Both the position numbers and the translations under genes were made by a program. Positions 42,175-50,911 of a stretch of 59,920 nucleotides of DNA are shown in pieces (the stretch's first letter is position 1; each line of letters starts with the position of its first letter). The stretch is from Aalborgiella sp043775055. Lineage in GTDB: Bacteria; Pseudomonadota; Gammaproteobacteria; Burkholderiales; Burkholderiaceae_C. The stretch spans positions 1 to 59,920 of the forward strand of contig JAYVSU010000084.1 in the NCBI GenBank assembly GCA_043775055.1, given 5' to 3'. The notes beneath the pieces were generated by a model, which saw only the letters and a list, made by a program, of their open reading frames with translations, had not been told where the DNA came from and did no database searches.

Positions 42175-42927
42175 ATGACCAAACGTAAATCAAACGCGCT
42201 AGCACTGCCCGAAGTTAACTTCAGCGACTGGGGCGATGTGCGCACCCTGCACCTCGGCACCGAGTGGATTCAGGGCAGCATGTTGATTGATGCGCCGTTT
42301 GATATTGAGCTAGAGTATGTGCAGCGCATGATGGCTTGGCTGCTGTTTGTCGACCCTGCCAGCGTACCCAAGCGCCACGCCATGCAACTGGGGCTGGGAG
42401 CCGCCAGTTGCACCAAGTTTTGCTTCAAAAAACTGCGCATGCAAACCACCGCGATTGAGATCAACCCGCAAGTTGTCTCTGCTTGCCGGCTCTGGTTCAA
42501 GCTACCGCCAGACGATGCGCGCCTGCAAGTGGTGCTGGCCGATGCAGCAGAAGAGATTAAAAAACCGCTTTGGCAAGGTCAAATTGACGCTTTGCAGGTT
42601 GATTTGTATGACGACGAAGCAGCCGCCCCAGTGCTGGACAGCGCCGACTTTTACGCCGATTGCTACAACCTGCTCACCGATGAGGGCGCAATGACGGTGA
42701 ATCTCTTTGGCCGCTCGTCCAGCTACCAAGCCAGTTTGGACAAAATCACCGCAGTTTTCGGTGAAAAGGCGGTTTGGGCCTTCAAACCCACGCGTGAAGG
42801 CAACACTGTGGTCTTGGCGCAACGTCAGGCCAACCGCCCAAAGCGCGAAGCGCTGCTGGCGCAGGCTGAAAAAATCCAAGCGCTGTGGGGTCTGCCAGCC
42901 GTGAAATGGTTGCGCGTCTTCAAATAA
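42175..42927 (+). CDS. Spermidine synthase-like methyltransferase-fold protein
   Basis: A 250-residue protein with the spermine/spermidine synthase Rossmann fold: QLGLGAASCTKFCFKK (nucleotide loop), TTAIEINPQVV and QVDLYDDEAAAPVLDSADFY. It lacks the GGGDGGxxRE loop of true SpeE and is one of the short Burkholderiales homologues of unknown substrate. It follows tatD by 8 bases and probably shares its transcript. Confidence 0.82.
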   Translation: MTKRKSNALALPEVNFSDWGDVRTLHLGTEWIQGSMLIDAPFDIELEYVQRMMAWLLFVDPASVPKRHAMQLGLGAASCTKFCFKKLRMQTTAIEINPQVVSACRLWFKLPPDDARLQVVLADAAEEIKKPLWQGQIDALQVDLYDDEAAAPVLDSADFYADCYNLLTDEGAMTVNLFGRSSSYQASLDKITAVFGEKAVWAFKPTREGNTVVLAQRQANRPKREALLAQAEKIQALWGLPAVKWLRVFK

Positions 42928-43081
42928 GTGCTGCGTCACGGCCCCGAAGCATGCTTTGTCGGGCGTAAGTAATTTCCACATATCCTCTAAAAGTCAGTAT
43001 TTACCCGTATCAAATCGTCGTACAACTGGGAAAGCCACGGGCGATAATTGCTGACAGAAAAATTACTAGAGAGGTACGTCT

Positions 43082-43570
43082 ATGGTTATCAAGAGTCAAA
43101 AAGACTTTTTTTCAGGTCTTTTATACACCGTCACTGGTGTCGCATTTGCTTGGGGCGCGACCAATTACACGGTCGGCACCGGCGCTCGCATGGGTCCGGG
43201 TTATTTTCCACTGATTCTGGGCATTCTCATGGCCATCTTGGGCGGCATCATCATGTTCAAAGCTTTGGTGATTGAGACCGAAGCTGGCGACAAAATCGGT
43301 GTTTGGGCGTGGAAGCCTTTGTTCTTCATCATCGCAGCCAACTTGCTGTTTGGTTTGTTGCTGGCAGGCCTGCCAAGCATCGGTTTCCCGGCTTTTGGTT
43401 TGATTGCAGCTATCTTTGCACTTACATTTATCTCCAGCTTGGCGGGTGAAGAGTTCAACTTCAAAGGTGTTTTTGTCTTGTCGGTAATCTTATCTGTCAT
43501 GAGTTACGGTGCGTTCATCCTGCTGCTCAAATTGCAGCTTCCCGTTTGGCCAGCTTTCCTTACGGCTTGA
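43082..43570 (+). CDS. tctB: Tripartite tricarboxylate transporter small membrane subunit TctB
   Basis: A 162-residue protein with four hydrophobic helices and the typical GARMGPGYFPLILGI segment of TctB. It is the small membrane subunit of a secondary carrier for carboxylates that also needs a periplasmic binding protein (TctC). It is followed by tctA. No tctC gene lies in the window. Confidence 0.92.
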   Translation: MVIKSQKDFFSGLLYTVTGVAFAWGATNYTVGTGARMGPGYFPLILGILMAILGGIIMFKALVIETEAGDKIGVWAWKPLFFIIAANLLFGLLLAGLPSIGFPAFGLIAAIFALTFISSLAGEEFNFKGVFVLSVILSVMSYGAFILLLKLQLPVWPAFLTA

Positions 43571-43606
43571 TTACGCAGCGAAAAAAAGACGACATAAGGA
43601 TTAAAA

Positions 43607-45118
43607 ATGGAACTATTCAGTAATTTAGCATTGGGTTTTGGTGTGGCTTTCACGCCCATCAATTTGATGTACGCCTTCATCGGCTGTTTGCTCGGCACCC
43701 TGATTGGTGTGTTGCCGGGTATTGGCCCTGTTGCCACAATTGCCATGTTGCTGCCTGCCACCTACGCGTTACCGCCGGTGTCAGCGCTTATCATGTTGGC
43801 GGGTATTTATTACGGCGCGCAATATGGCGGTTCAACTACCGCTATTTTGGTCAACTTGCCTGGTGAAACTTCGTCGGTGGTAACGGTGATTGACGGTTAC
43901 CAAATGGCTCGACAGGGCCGAGCAGGGCCGGCACTGGCGGCTGCCGGTTTGGGTTCTTTCTTTGCTGGTTGTGTTGGCACCTTGGTATTGGCGGCATTTG
44001 CAGTGCCTTTGACCGAAGTGGCCTTCAAGTTCGGCCCAGCTGAGTATTTTTCGCTCATGATTTTGGGGTTGGTCGGCGCGGTGGTGTTGGCTTCTGGCTC
44101 GCTGCTCAAAGCGGTTGGTATGATTTTTCTAGGCTTGTTGCTCGGTTTAGTCGGTACGGACGTGAACTCGGGTGTGGCGCGCTTTAGCTTCGATATCCCT
44201 GAGTTGACTGACGGTATCGGTTTCATCGTGATTGCAATGGGAGTGTTTGGCTACGGAGAGATCATCACCAATCTTGGCAAGCACGAAAGCGAACGGGAGT
44301 CCTTCACCAACAATGTACAAGGTTTGTGGCCCACGAAGCGCGATTTCTTGGATATGACACCAGCCGTTCTGCGCGGCACGGCTTTGGGTTCTGTGCTGGG
44401 TATTTTGCCTGGTGGTGGTGCGGTTATGGCGGCGTTTGCTGCTTACACGCTTGAGAAAAAAACCAAACTGCGTCCTGGCGAGTTGCCTTTCGGAAAAGGT
44501 AATATTCGTGGTGTGGCTGCGCCTGAGTCGGCCAACAACGCCGCATCACAAACATCTTTCATTCCTTTGTTGACCTTGGGTATTCCACCAAATGCGGTGA
44601 TGGCGTTGATGGTCGGCGCGATGACCATCCACAACATTCAGCCTGGCCCACAGGTCATGACCAGCAACCCAGAACTCTTCTGGGGTTTGATTGCATCCAT
44701 GTGGATTGGTAACGCGATGTTGATCGTGTTGAACTTGCCTTTGATTGGTATCTGGATCAAATTGCTGACCGTGCCTTATCGCTGGTTGTTCCCTGCTATT
44801 GTGTTGTTCTGTGCCATCGGCGTGTACACCACCAACAACAATACGTTTGACATTTGGTTGGTGGGTCTGTTCGGCTTTATCGGTTACTTGTTCATCAAAC
44901 TGGGTATGGAGCCTGCACCTTTGTTGCTCGGTTTCATCTTAGGCCCGATGATGGAAGAGAACTTGCGCCGCGCCTTGCTGTTGTCACGCGGCGACTGGAG
45001 CGTCTTTGTGACACGCGGTTTATCAGCCAGTTTGTTGGTTGTCGCCGCCATCTTACTGGGTATGGTGTTGCTGCCATCCATCAGCAAAAAACGTGAAGAA
45101 GCGTTTGTTGAAGATTAA
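43607..45118 (+). CDS. tctA: Tripartite tricarboxylate transporter large membrane subunit TctA
   Basis: A 503-residue membrane protein with about eleven or twelve helices. Two glycine-rich signatures, GTLIGVLPGIGPVATIAMLLP and GSVLGILPGGGAVMAAFAAY, mark the repeated halves. KGNIRGVAAPESANNAASQ is the conserved TctA core. AAGGATTAAAA precedes the ATG. The transporter ends at tandem hairpins (45123-45177). The carried carboxylate cannot be deduced without its binding protein. Confidence 0.95.
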   Translation: MELFSNLALGFGVAFTPINLMYAFIGCLLGTLIGVLPGIGPVATIAMLLPATYALPPVSALIMLAGIYYGAQYGGSTTAILVNLPGETSSVVTVIDGYQMARQGRAGPALAAAGLGSFFAGCVGTLVLAAFAVPLTEVAFKFGPAEYFSLMILGLVGAVVLASGSLLKAVGMIFLGLLLGLVGTDVNSGVARFSFDIPELTDGIGFIVIAMGVFGYGEIITNLGKHESERESFTNNVQGLWPTKRDFLDMTPAVLRGTALGSVLGILPGGGAVMAAFAAYTLEKKTKLRPGELPFGKGNIRGVAAPESANNAASQTSFIPLLTLGIPPNAVMALMVGAMTIHNIQPGPQVMTSNPELFWGLIASMWIGNAMLIVLNLPLIGIWIKLLTVPYRWLFPAIVLFCAIGVYTTNNNTFDIWLVGLFGFIGYLFIKLGMEPAPLLLGFILGPMMEENLRRALLLSRGDWSVFVTRGLSASLLVVAAILLGMVLLPSISKKREEAFVED

Positions 45119-45122
45119 TTTG

Positions 45123-45177
45123 GCCTAAATTCGGATTTAGGCAACTCTAAAAAGCGGCACCTTCGGGTGCCGCTTTT
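45123..45177 (+). terminator. Tandem hairpins after tctA, the second a rho-independent terminator
   Basis: The first hairpin is GCCTAAAT-TCGG-ATTTAGGC (45123-45142). The second has a perfect 12-bp stem, AAAAGCGGCACC (45150-45161) and GGTGCCGCTTTT (45166-45177), around a TTCG tetraloop with T-rich sequence after it. Together they should end the tctBA transcript efficiently. Confidence 0.88.
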
Positions 45178-45213
45178 GTTTCTTGCGGCACAATAGTTGC
45201 AAAGACTCTATTT

Positions 45214-46506
45214 ATGCGAACACATCTCCACATTCAACAACATCCTTTACGCGTTGCCCTGCACAACGAAATCCATGCGCGGCCCCCCGAGCCGATGACT
45301 GCGCCCTTGGCTATTTCGCATGTCGTGATGGTGTGCGACGCGGCTGAGCGCCAAGCCAGCCGTGAACATGTAGCCACCTTGCTGCGCGATCATCATTTGC
45401 CTGCGCCAGATGAGTCGACCACCCATATCCGTATGGATGTGGGTGGATTCCGCATCCGTTGGGAGTTGCACACTGAATTTGTCAGCTACACCTTCATGCG
45501 CGTTTTAGAAGCCGATACGTCAGCTGAGCGTGAGCCACAAACCGCCATCGACGTGGTGCCGCAAGACTGGTTGGCACTATTACCTGGCCAAGCCTTGACC
45601 AGTTTGCATTTGTGGGCTTTGCCATCGCATAGCTACGGCAGCAGTGCGGTCATCAAACACCTGCTGAACGAAGAGTCACTGGTGGCCTCCACCGTAGCCG
45701 ATGGTTATGGCGAGGTACATACCGATTTTGCGATTCATGCCGATGGTTTCTCGCGCATGGTGCTGTTGGTGGGTAGCATGACACCGCGCCGTTTAGGGCG
45801 TTTGGTGCAGCGCTTGCTAGAGATTGAAACCTACCGCATGGCCGCCTTGCTAGGCTTGCCGGCAGCGCGCGAGGCTGGAAGCGCGTTGGCCTTTGCAGAG
45901 CGCGAATTGGCTGAATTGGCTGAATCCATCCGCAGTGCAGACCGCAATGACGAACCGCAATTGCTAGACCGCTTGACCAAACTGGCTGGACAAGTCGAGA
46001 GTCAATACGCCTCCACACACTCGCGCTTTTCAGCCAGCTCGGCTTATTTTGCCTTGGTGGATGATCGGATTGAAGACATCAACGAGTCACGCTTGGCCGG
46101 CATGCAAACCATTCGTGAATTTATGGACAGGCGGCTCACCCCTGCACGCAGTACCTGTGAGTGGGCTACGCGTAGGCAAGATGCGTTGTCGCAACGGGTT
46201 TCACGTATCAGTAATTTGCTGCGAACACGGGTTGAGATTGAGCAGCAACAAAGCAGCCAAGCGCTGCTTGCGACCATGAACAACCGCCAAGATTTGCAGC
46301 TGAAGTTGCAGTCGACGGTCGAGGGACTGTCGGTCGCTGCCATCACCTATTACACGGTCGGTTTGATCAGCTATATGGCCAAGGGTGCGCAAAAACTGGG
46401 TTGGCCTATTAGTGGCGAAGTCACGGCGGCGATTGCGATTCCCTTTGTGGCGTTTGGCGTGTGGTGGTCGTTGCGTCGGTTACATCAAAGAATTGCAGGG
46501 CATTGA
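45214..46506 (+). CDS. DUF3422 family membrane protein
   Basis: A 430-residue protein starting with HPLRVALHNEIHARPPEPM, the hallmark of DUF3422. A central helical, coiled-coil-prone part (about residues 225-360) leads to two C-terminal membrane helices (SVAAITYYTVGLISY and TAAIAIPFVAFGVWW). The function of the family is unknown. The last codon is immediately followed by the ATG of ggt. Confidence 0.88.
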   Translation: MRTHLHIQQHPLRVALHNEIHARPPEPMTAPLAISHVVMVCDAAERQASREHVATLLRDHHLPAPDESTTHIRMDVGGFRIRWELHTEFVSYTFMRVLEADTSAEREPQTAIDVVPQDWLALLPGQALTSLHLWALPSHSYGSSAVIKHLLNEESLVASTVADGYGEVHTDFAIHADGFSRMVLLVGSMTPRRLGRLVQRLLEIETYRMAALLGLPAAREAGSALAFAERELAELAESIRSADRNDEPQLLDRLTKLAGQVESQYASTHSRFSASSAYFALVDDRIEDINESRLAGMQTIREFMDRRLTPARSTCEWATRRQDALSQRVSRISNLLRTRVEIEQQQSSQALLATMNNRQDLQLKLQSTVEGLSVAAITYYTVGLISYMAKGAQKLGWPISGEVTAAIAIPFVAFGVWWSLRRLHQRIAGH

Positions 46507-48114
46507 ATGTTCAACCACACCAATCCATACACTTCGACGCGACTGCCTGTTTTTGCACGCAATATTGTGTCCACCTCGCACCCTCTGGCCGTGCAAGCGG
46601 GTCTGCGGATGTTGCATCATGGTGGCAATGCGGTAGATGCTGCTATTGCAACAGCTGCGGTAATGACCATCGTCGAACCCGTCAGCAATGGTTTGGGCAG
46701 CGATGCATTTTGTATTGTCTGGGATGGCAAAGAGCTGCACGGTCTCAATGCTTCAGGTCGTGCGCCGCAAGCTTGGACGCCTGAGTATTTCAAAAATAAA
46801 TATGGCGCAGATACTGCAACGCCACCCAAGCGTGGGATTGACTCGGTCACCGTGCCTGGCGCCGTCAGTAGTTGGGTCGCTTTGAGTGATAAATTCGGGA
46901 AATTGCCGTTTGCCGATTTGATGCAACCCGCCATTGAGATTGCTGAACGCGGTTATTTGGTCCCCATCGTGGTGCAAGAAAAGTGGGCTGCGCCAGTGCA
47001 AGAATTGCAATCGCTGCCGGGCTTTGCACAGGCCTTTTTGCCGCGTGGGCGAGCACCATTGGTCGGCGAGTTGTTTCAGTTCAAAGCCGCAGGGCGTGCT
47101 TTACGGGCTATTGCTGCCAGCAAAGGCGAGGCGTTTTATCGGGGCGAAATTGCTGCCGCGATAGAGACTTTCTCGGCACAACAAGGTGGCCAACTCACCG
47201 CCCGTGATTTGGCCGCTTACCAGCCAGAGTGGGTCAAACCCATCGCTAAAGATTACCGTGGCCACACGCTGCACGAGATTCCACCCAACGGCCAAGGCAT
47301 TGCCGCCTTGATTGCCTTGGGTATTTTGGAGCACTTTGAGCTTGCCGGTATGGACGCGGACGGTGTTGATGCGCAGCACATTCAAATCGAAGCCATGAAG
47401 CTGGCTTTTGCCGATGTTTACCGTTATGTGGCGGAACCCACGACGATGGAAGTGACTGCGGCGCAAATGCTGGATGCAGGCTATTTAGCGTCCCGCGCCA
47501 AGCTCATTGATTTGGACAAAGCGCAGGACTTCAAAGCCGGCAACCCCGTCAAAGGTGGCACGATTTACCTCACGGCGGCAGACGAGTCCGGCACGATGGT
47601 CAGCATGATTCAAAGCAATTACATGGGCTTTGGCTCCGGCTGCGTCGAGCCTAGCTTCGGCATCAGCCTGCAAAACCGGGGCCATGGCTTCAGTTTGAAC
47701 GCTGGCCCCAACCAAGTGGCGCCGGGCAAACGGCCTTTCCACACCATCATTCCCGCCTTTTTAACCAAAGATGGCCATCCGGTGATGAGTTTTGGCGTGA
47801 TGGGCGGCAACATGCAGCCGCAAGGCCACATGCAAACCTTGGTGCGCATGCTCGATTTCGGCCAAAACCCGCAAACCGCCTGCGATGCACCGCGTTGGCG
47901 CTTCAACGCCGGTTTAGACCTGAATGTGGAAGCGGCGATGCGACCTGCCACCGTGCAGAGCTTGCTAGACCGAGGCCACCATGTGAGTGTGATTCAAGAC
48001 TCTTACCAAGATTTTGGCGCAGGGCAGTTCATCTGGCGCATGGGCGACCCCGCCGTGGAAGGCTATATGGCCGCGAGCGACCCACGCCGCGATGGTCAGG
48101 CGGCGGGTTACTGA
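46507..48114 (+). CDS. ggt: Gamma-glutamyltransferase family hydrolase
   Basis: A 535-residue Ntn-hydrolase precursor. The N-terminal block STSHPLAVQAGLRMLHHGGNA and the later VMGGNMQPQGHMQ are conserved; the probable autocleavage site is before the Thr in KGGTIYLTAADESG, giving a large and a small subunit. It would transfer or hydrolyse gamma-glutamyl groups, or act as an acylase of related specificity. There is no signal peptide, unlike periplasmic Ggt of E. coli, so the protein is probably cytoplasmic and may use another substrate. Confidence 0.9.
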   Translation: MFNHTNPYTSTRLPVFARNIVSTSHPLAVQAGLRMLHHGGNAVDAAIATAAVMTIVEPVSNGLGSDAFCIVWDGKELHGLNASGRAPQAWTPEYFKNKYGADTATPPKRGIDSVTVPGAVSSWVALSDKFGKLPFADLMQPAIEIAERGYLVPIVVQEKWAAPVQELQSLPGFAQAFLPRGRAPLVGELFQFKAAGRALRAIAASKGEAFYRGEIAAAIETFSAQQGGQLTARDLAAYQPEWVKPIAKDYRGHTLHEIPPNGQGIAALIALGILEHFELAGMDADGVDAQHIQIEAMKLAFADVYRYVAEPTTMEVTAAQMLDAGYLASRAKLIDLDKAQDFKAGNPVKGGTIYLTAADESGTMVSMIQSNYMGFGSGCVEPSFGISLQNRGHGFSLNAGPNQVAPGKRPFHTIIPAFLTKDGHPVMSFGVMGGNMQPQGHMQTLVRMLDFGQNPQTACDAPRWRFNAGLDLNVEAAMRPATVQSLLDRGHHVSVIQDSYQDFGAGQFIWRMGDPAVEGYMAASDPRRDGQAAGY

Positions 48115-48968
48115 TGCACCGTCTTGTTTTCTTGGTGATGTGGCTATTTGCTAGTTTGAGCGCAGGTGCCGTGGGCGTGGCTGGTGTTGCACCGGCAGAA
48201 CCAGTCAACCACCCATGCCCGTCGGCAGACGGTGTGACGCGCATCGACGGACAACTGGAATGCTTGGCGATTCAGACCATTGATAAAACTACGGCAAAAA
48301 AGAGTCAGACGCGTCAAACCAAGCAATCCCTCAAAAATCCGACCAAACTGTTGGTCTATTTGCATGGCGACACCAGCACCGGCGGACGTTTTGACCGCCA
48401 TTTCAAACATTTCCAAGGCTTTGCCAATGCTGACACCGTGTTCGTTGGCTTGCTGCGGCCCGGCTATGCCGATTCGAACAAAAACATTTCCACTGGCGAC
48501 AAAATGGGCGGTGGTGACAGCTACACCGCTCACAATGTAGACGCAGTGGCGAATGCCCTGCAAGCCTTAAAGACCAAATACGCCGCCCACCGCTTGGTGG
48601 TGGTCGGCTATTCGGGCGGCGCGGCCACAGCGGGTGTGATTTTGGGCCGACACCCTGAGCTGATTGACGACGCCATCCTCATCGCCTGCCCCTGCGACTT
48701 GGCTATCCGCCGCCAAGGTAAAGCGCGCCGCAGCATTTCACCCAGTGAAGTCGCGGACAAAGTTTTTAAAACCGTGCACGTCACCGCCATCACGGGGGAC
48801 AAAGACAGCAACACAGCGCCGAATCAAGTGACTGGTTATATTGACACCTTGCAGCGACGTGGCGTCACCGCAAACTATATCGAAGTTCATGACGCGACCC
48901 ATGAGACGGGCATCCATGGCTCGCAATTGTTGCAAAACATCGTACAAAGCCATTTACAGAGAAAATAA
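48114..48968 (+). CDS. Secreted alpha/beta-hydrolase
   Basis: A 284-residue protein with an N-terminal signal peptide (MHRLVFLVMWLFASLSAGAV). The alpha/beta-hydrolase core shows LLVYLHGDTSTGG, the nucleophile elbow VVGYSGGAATAG and DATHETGIHG with the probable catalytic His. The ester or amide substrate is unknown. ATG overlaps the ggt stop by one base (TGATG), so the pair is co-translated. Confidence 0.83.
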   Translation: MHRLVFLVMWLFASLSAGAVGVAGVAPAEPVNHPCPSADGVTRIDGQLECLAIQTIDKTTAKKSQTRQTKQSLKNPTKLLVYLHGDTSTGGRFDRHFKHFQGFANADTVFVGLLRPGYADSNKNISTGDKMGGGDSYTAHNVDAVANALQALKTKYAAHRLVVVGYSGGAATAGVILGRHPELIDDAILIACPCDLAIRRQGKARRSISPSEVADKVFKTVHVTAITGDKDSNTAPNQVTGYIDTLQRRGVTANYIEVHDATHETGIHGSQLLQNIVQSHLQRK

Positions 48969-48970
48969 GC

Positions 48971-49030
48971 CTAAAAAATGACTGTAGCCGGCGTAAATAT
49001 TGATTCATTAGCTATTAAAAATAGAGCAAA
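48971..49030 (-). repeat. Dispersed repeat, copy 6, encoding the N-terminus of the EamA permease
   Basis: The plus strand has AAAAAATGACTGTAGCCGGCGTAAATATTG followed by ATTCATTAGCTATTAAAA in continuation; the minus strand gives the repeat core CAATATTTACGCCGGCTACAG. It supplies the ATG at 48978 and the first ~15 codons (TVAGVNIDSLAIKNRAK). Its reading frame is the same as that of the serS copy. Confidence 0.85.
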
Positions 49031-49943
49031 AAAGTATTTCGCAACCGGTTTAATGCTGGCTGTTTTGGGCTCTATCGCCTTCAGCGGCAAGGCTATTATT
49101 GTGAAACTGGCGTACCGCCACGGCGTTGATGCCGTCACCCTCATCATGTACCGCATGTTGTTTGCGTTGCCCTTTTTTGCCATCATGGCGTGGTGGGCCA
49201 GCCGTGGCAAACCGGCTTTGACACGCCATGACTGGCTTGGAATTTTGGGGCTGGGCGTGACGGGGTATTACCTAGCCAGCTTCTTAGATTTTGCCGGTTT
49301 GGCCTACATCAGCGCGTCTTTGGAGCGCTTGATTTTGTATTTGAACCCCACGCTGGTGCTCTTGCTGGGTTGGCTGCTGTACAAAAAAAGCATCAAATCA
49401 TCTCAGTTGTGGGCGATGGCGCTCAGTTATGCCGGTATTTTGCTGGTTTTTGGGCATGAGTTGGCGATGGACGGCGTTTTGTTTGGCGCAGCTGGGTCTG
49501 CGGGTAGCAAAACTGCCTTGGGTGCCGCACTGGTTTTTGCCAGCGCCGTGAGTTACGCTATTTACCTGAGCTACAGCGGCGAGATGGTGCAGCGGCTGGG
49601 CTCGCTGCGCTTGGTCGGGCTAGCCACCACGGTGGCATGCCTGTTGTGCATTGGTCAGTTTGTGATCTTGCGACCTCTGAGCGCCATGGCGGTCGCGCCA
49701 GAGGTGATTTGGCTGTCGGTACTCAATGCCACGCTGTGTACGGCGCTGCCTGTCCTTGCCGTGATGATGGCTATTGAGCGCATTGGCGCGTCGCTGGCGG
49801 CACAAACTGGCATGATTGGTCCAATGTCGACCATTTTGATGGGTGTGTTCATTTTGGGGGAGCCGCTCAATGTGTGGGTCATTGCGGGTACGGTGCTGGT
49901 GCTGGGCGGGGTGTATATGGTGTCCCGCAGCCGAACGAATTAA
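48978..49943 (+). CDS. EamA/DMT-family permease with repeat-derived N-terminus
   Basis: A 321-residue permease with ten helices in two EamA halves; the first helix is about residues 24-42 (ATGLMLAVLGSIAFSGKAI). ERLILYLNPTLVLLLGWLLY and LAAQTGMIGPMSTILMGVF mark the ends of the two halves. The first ~20 residues come from the dispersed repeat, which also provides the start codon. Substrate unknown. It is the second EamA permease of the window and is not a close copy of the one at 34130. Confidence 0.86.
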   Translation: MTVAGVNIDSLAIKNRAKKYFATGLMLAVLGSIAFSGKAIIVKLAYRHGVDAVTLIMYRMLFALPFFAIMAWWASRGKPALTRHDWLGILGLGVTGYYLASFLDFAGLAYISASLERLILYLNPTLVLLLGWLLYKKSIKSSQLWAMALSYAGILLVFGHELAMDGVLFGAAGSAGSKTALGAALVFASAVSYAIYLSYSGEMVQRLGSLRLVGLATTVACLLCIGQFVILRPLSAMAVAPEVIWLSVLNATLCTALPVLAVMMAIERIGASLAAQTGMIGPMSTILMGVFILGEPLNVWVIAGTVLVLGGVYMVSRSRTN

Positions 49944-49987
49944 GTCGATCGAATTAAAAATCAGAATAAAAAAGAGGAGATAATTTC

Positions 49988-50848
49988 ATGGATTTAGGCA
50001 TTGCAGGTAAATGGGCACTGGTCTGCGGCGCCAGCAAAGGACTGGGTTTAGGCTGCGCACAGGCGCTGCATGCAGAAGGCGTGAACGTTGTTTTGGTAGC
50101 GCGTGGGTTGGATGTTTTGCAACAGTCTGCTACTAATTTAATAGCTAAAAGTTCAATAAATACGCAGGCTACAGCCGAAAATAGTGCTAAAAATGAGGTT
50201 TTATCAACTCAAAAGCCCCCAAAAGTGCTTTTTGTAGCTGCAGACATCACCACCGAAGCGGGCCGCGCCGCTGCATTCGCCGTGCCAGGCGGGCCGGGTC
50301 ATGATTTTGACATCGTCATCACCAACGCCGGCGGGCCGCCACCGGGGGATTTCCGCAACTGGGAGCGTGAGGATTGGCTCAAAGCCGTCGACGCCAACAT
50401 GCTCACCCCGATTGAACTCATCAAAGCCACGGTGGACGGCATGGCGGCGCGTGGTTTTGGCCGCATCGTCAACATCACCTCCAGCGCCGTCAAAGCGCCA
50501 ATTGATATTTTGGGGCTGAGCAACGGTGCCCGCAGTGGCTTGACGGGCTTCGTCGCTGGCGTGGCGCGTACCCCCAAGCTCGCCGCGAACAATGTGACCA
50601 TCAACAACCTGCTACCAGGTGCGTACGACACTGACCGTCTCAAAACCACCATGCTGGGCGCAGCGCAAAAAACCGGTCAAAGTGTCGACGTGATTGCCGA
50701 TGCGCGGCGCAAAACCATCCCCGCACAGCGCTTTGGCAACCCGGCTGAGTTTGGTGCGACCTGCGCGTTTTTGTGTAGCCAGCAGGCGTCTTACATCACC
50801 GGTCAAAACGTGTTGACGGATGGTGGGGCATATTCTGGAACGTATTGA
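49988..50848 (+). CDS. Atypical SDR-family oxidoreductase with repeat insertion
   Basis: A 286-residue short-chain dehydrogenase-like protein. CGASKGLGLG fits the cofactor loop and ITNAGGPPPG replaces the usual NNAG. The catalytic Ser is kept (NITSSAV), but the positions of the Tyr and Lys are Ser178 and Arg182 in LGLSNGARSG, so classical SDR chemistry is doubtful. This pattern is typical of the atypical BKR_like subgroup. Residues ~46-77 (ATNLIAKSSINTQATAENSAK) are an insertion between beta-3 and beta-4 encoded by a forward copy of the dispersed repeat. Confidence 0.85.
   Translation: MDLGIAGKWALVCGASKGLGLGCAQALHAEGVNVVLVARGLDVLQQSATNLIAKSSINTQATAENSAKNEVLSTQKPPKVLFVAADITTEAGRAAAFAVPGGPGHDFDIVITNAGGPPPGDFRNWEREDWLKAVDANMLTPIELIKATVDGMAARGFGRIVNITSSAVKAPIDILGLSNGARSGLTGFVAGVARTPKLAANNVTINNLLPGAYDTDRLKTTMLGAAQKTGQSVDVIADARRKTIPAQRFGNPAEFGATCAFLCSQQASYITGQNVLTDGGAYSGTY
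50125..50192 (+). repeat. Dispersed repeat, copy 7, inside the SDR gene
   Basis: The copy contains CTGCTACTAATTTAATAGCT, then CAATAAATACGCAGGCTACA followed by GCCGAAAATAGTGCTAAAAA. It is the longest clean forward copy in a gene and reads INTQATAENSAK, parallel to INTPATDEN in IspH and INVSATASN in IleRS. Its ends match the point where SDR homology breaks. Confidence 0.88.
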
Positions 50849-50911
50849 GTTAATACGTGATTATTTTTAAGCCTATTTTTCAAAAAACAACTTTCATTAG
50901 GAGACAAAACC

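Noticed and set aside
47895..48113. N-terminal extension of the alpha/beta-hydrolase frame into ggt
   Set aside because: The ATG at 48114 gives a clear signal peptide and overlaps the ggt stop; the upstream part is ggt sequence read in another frame.
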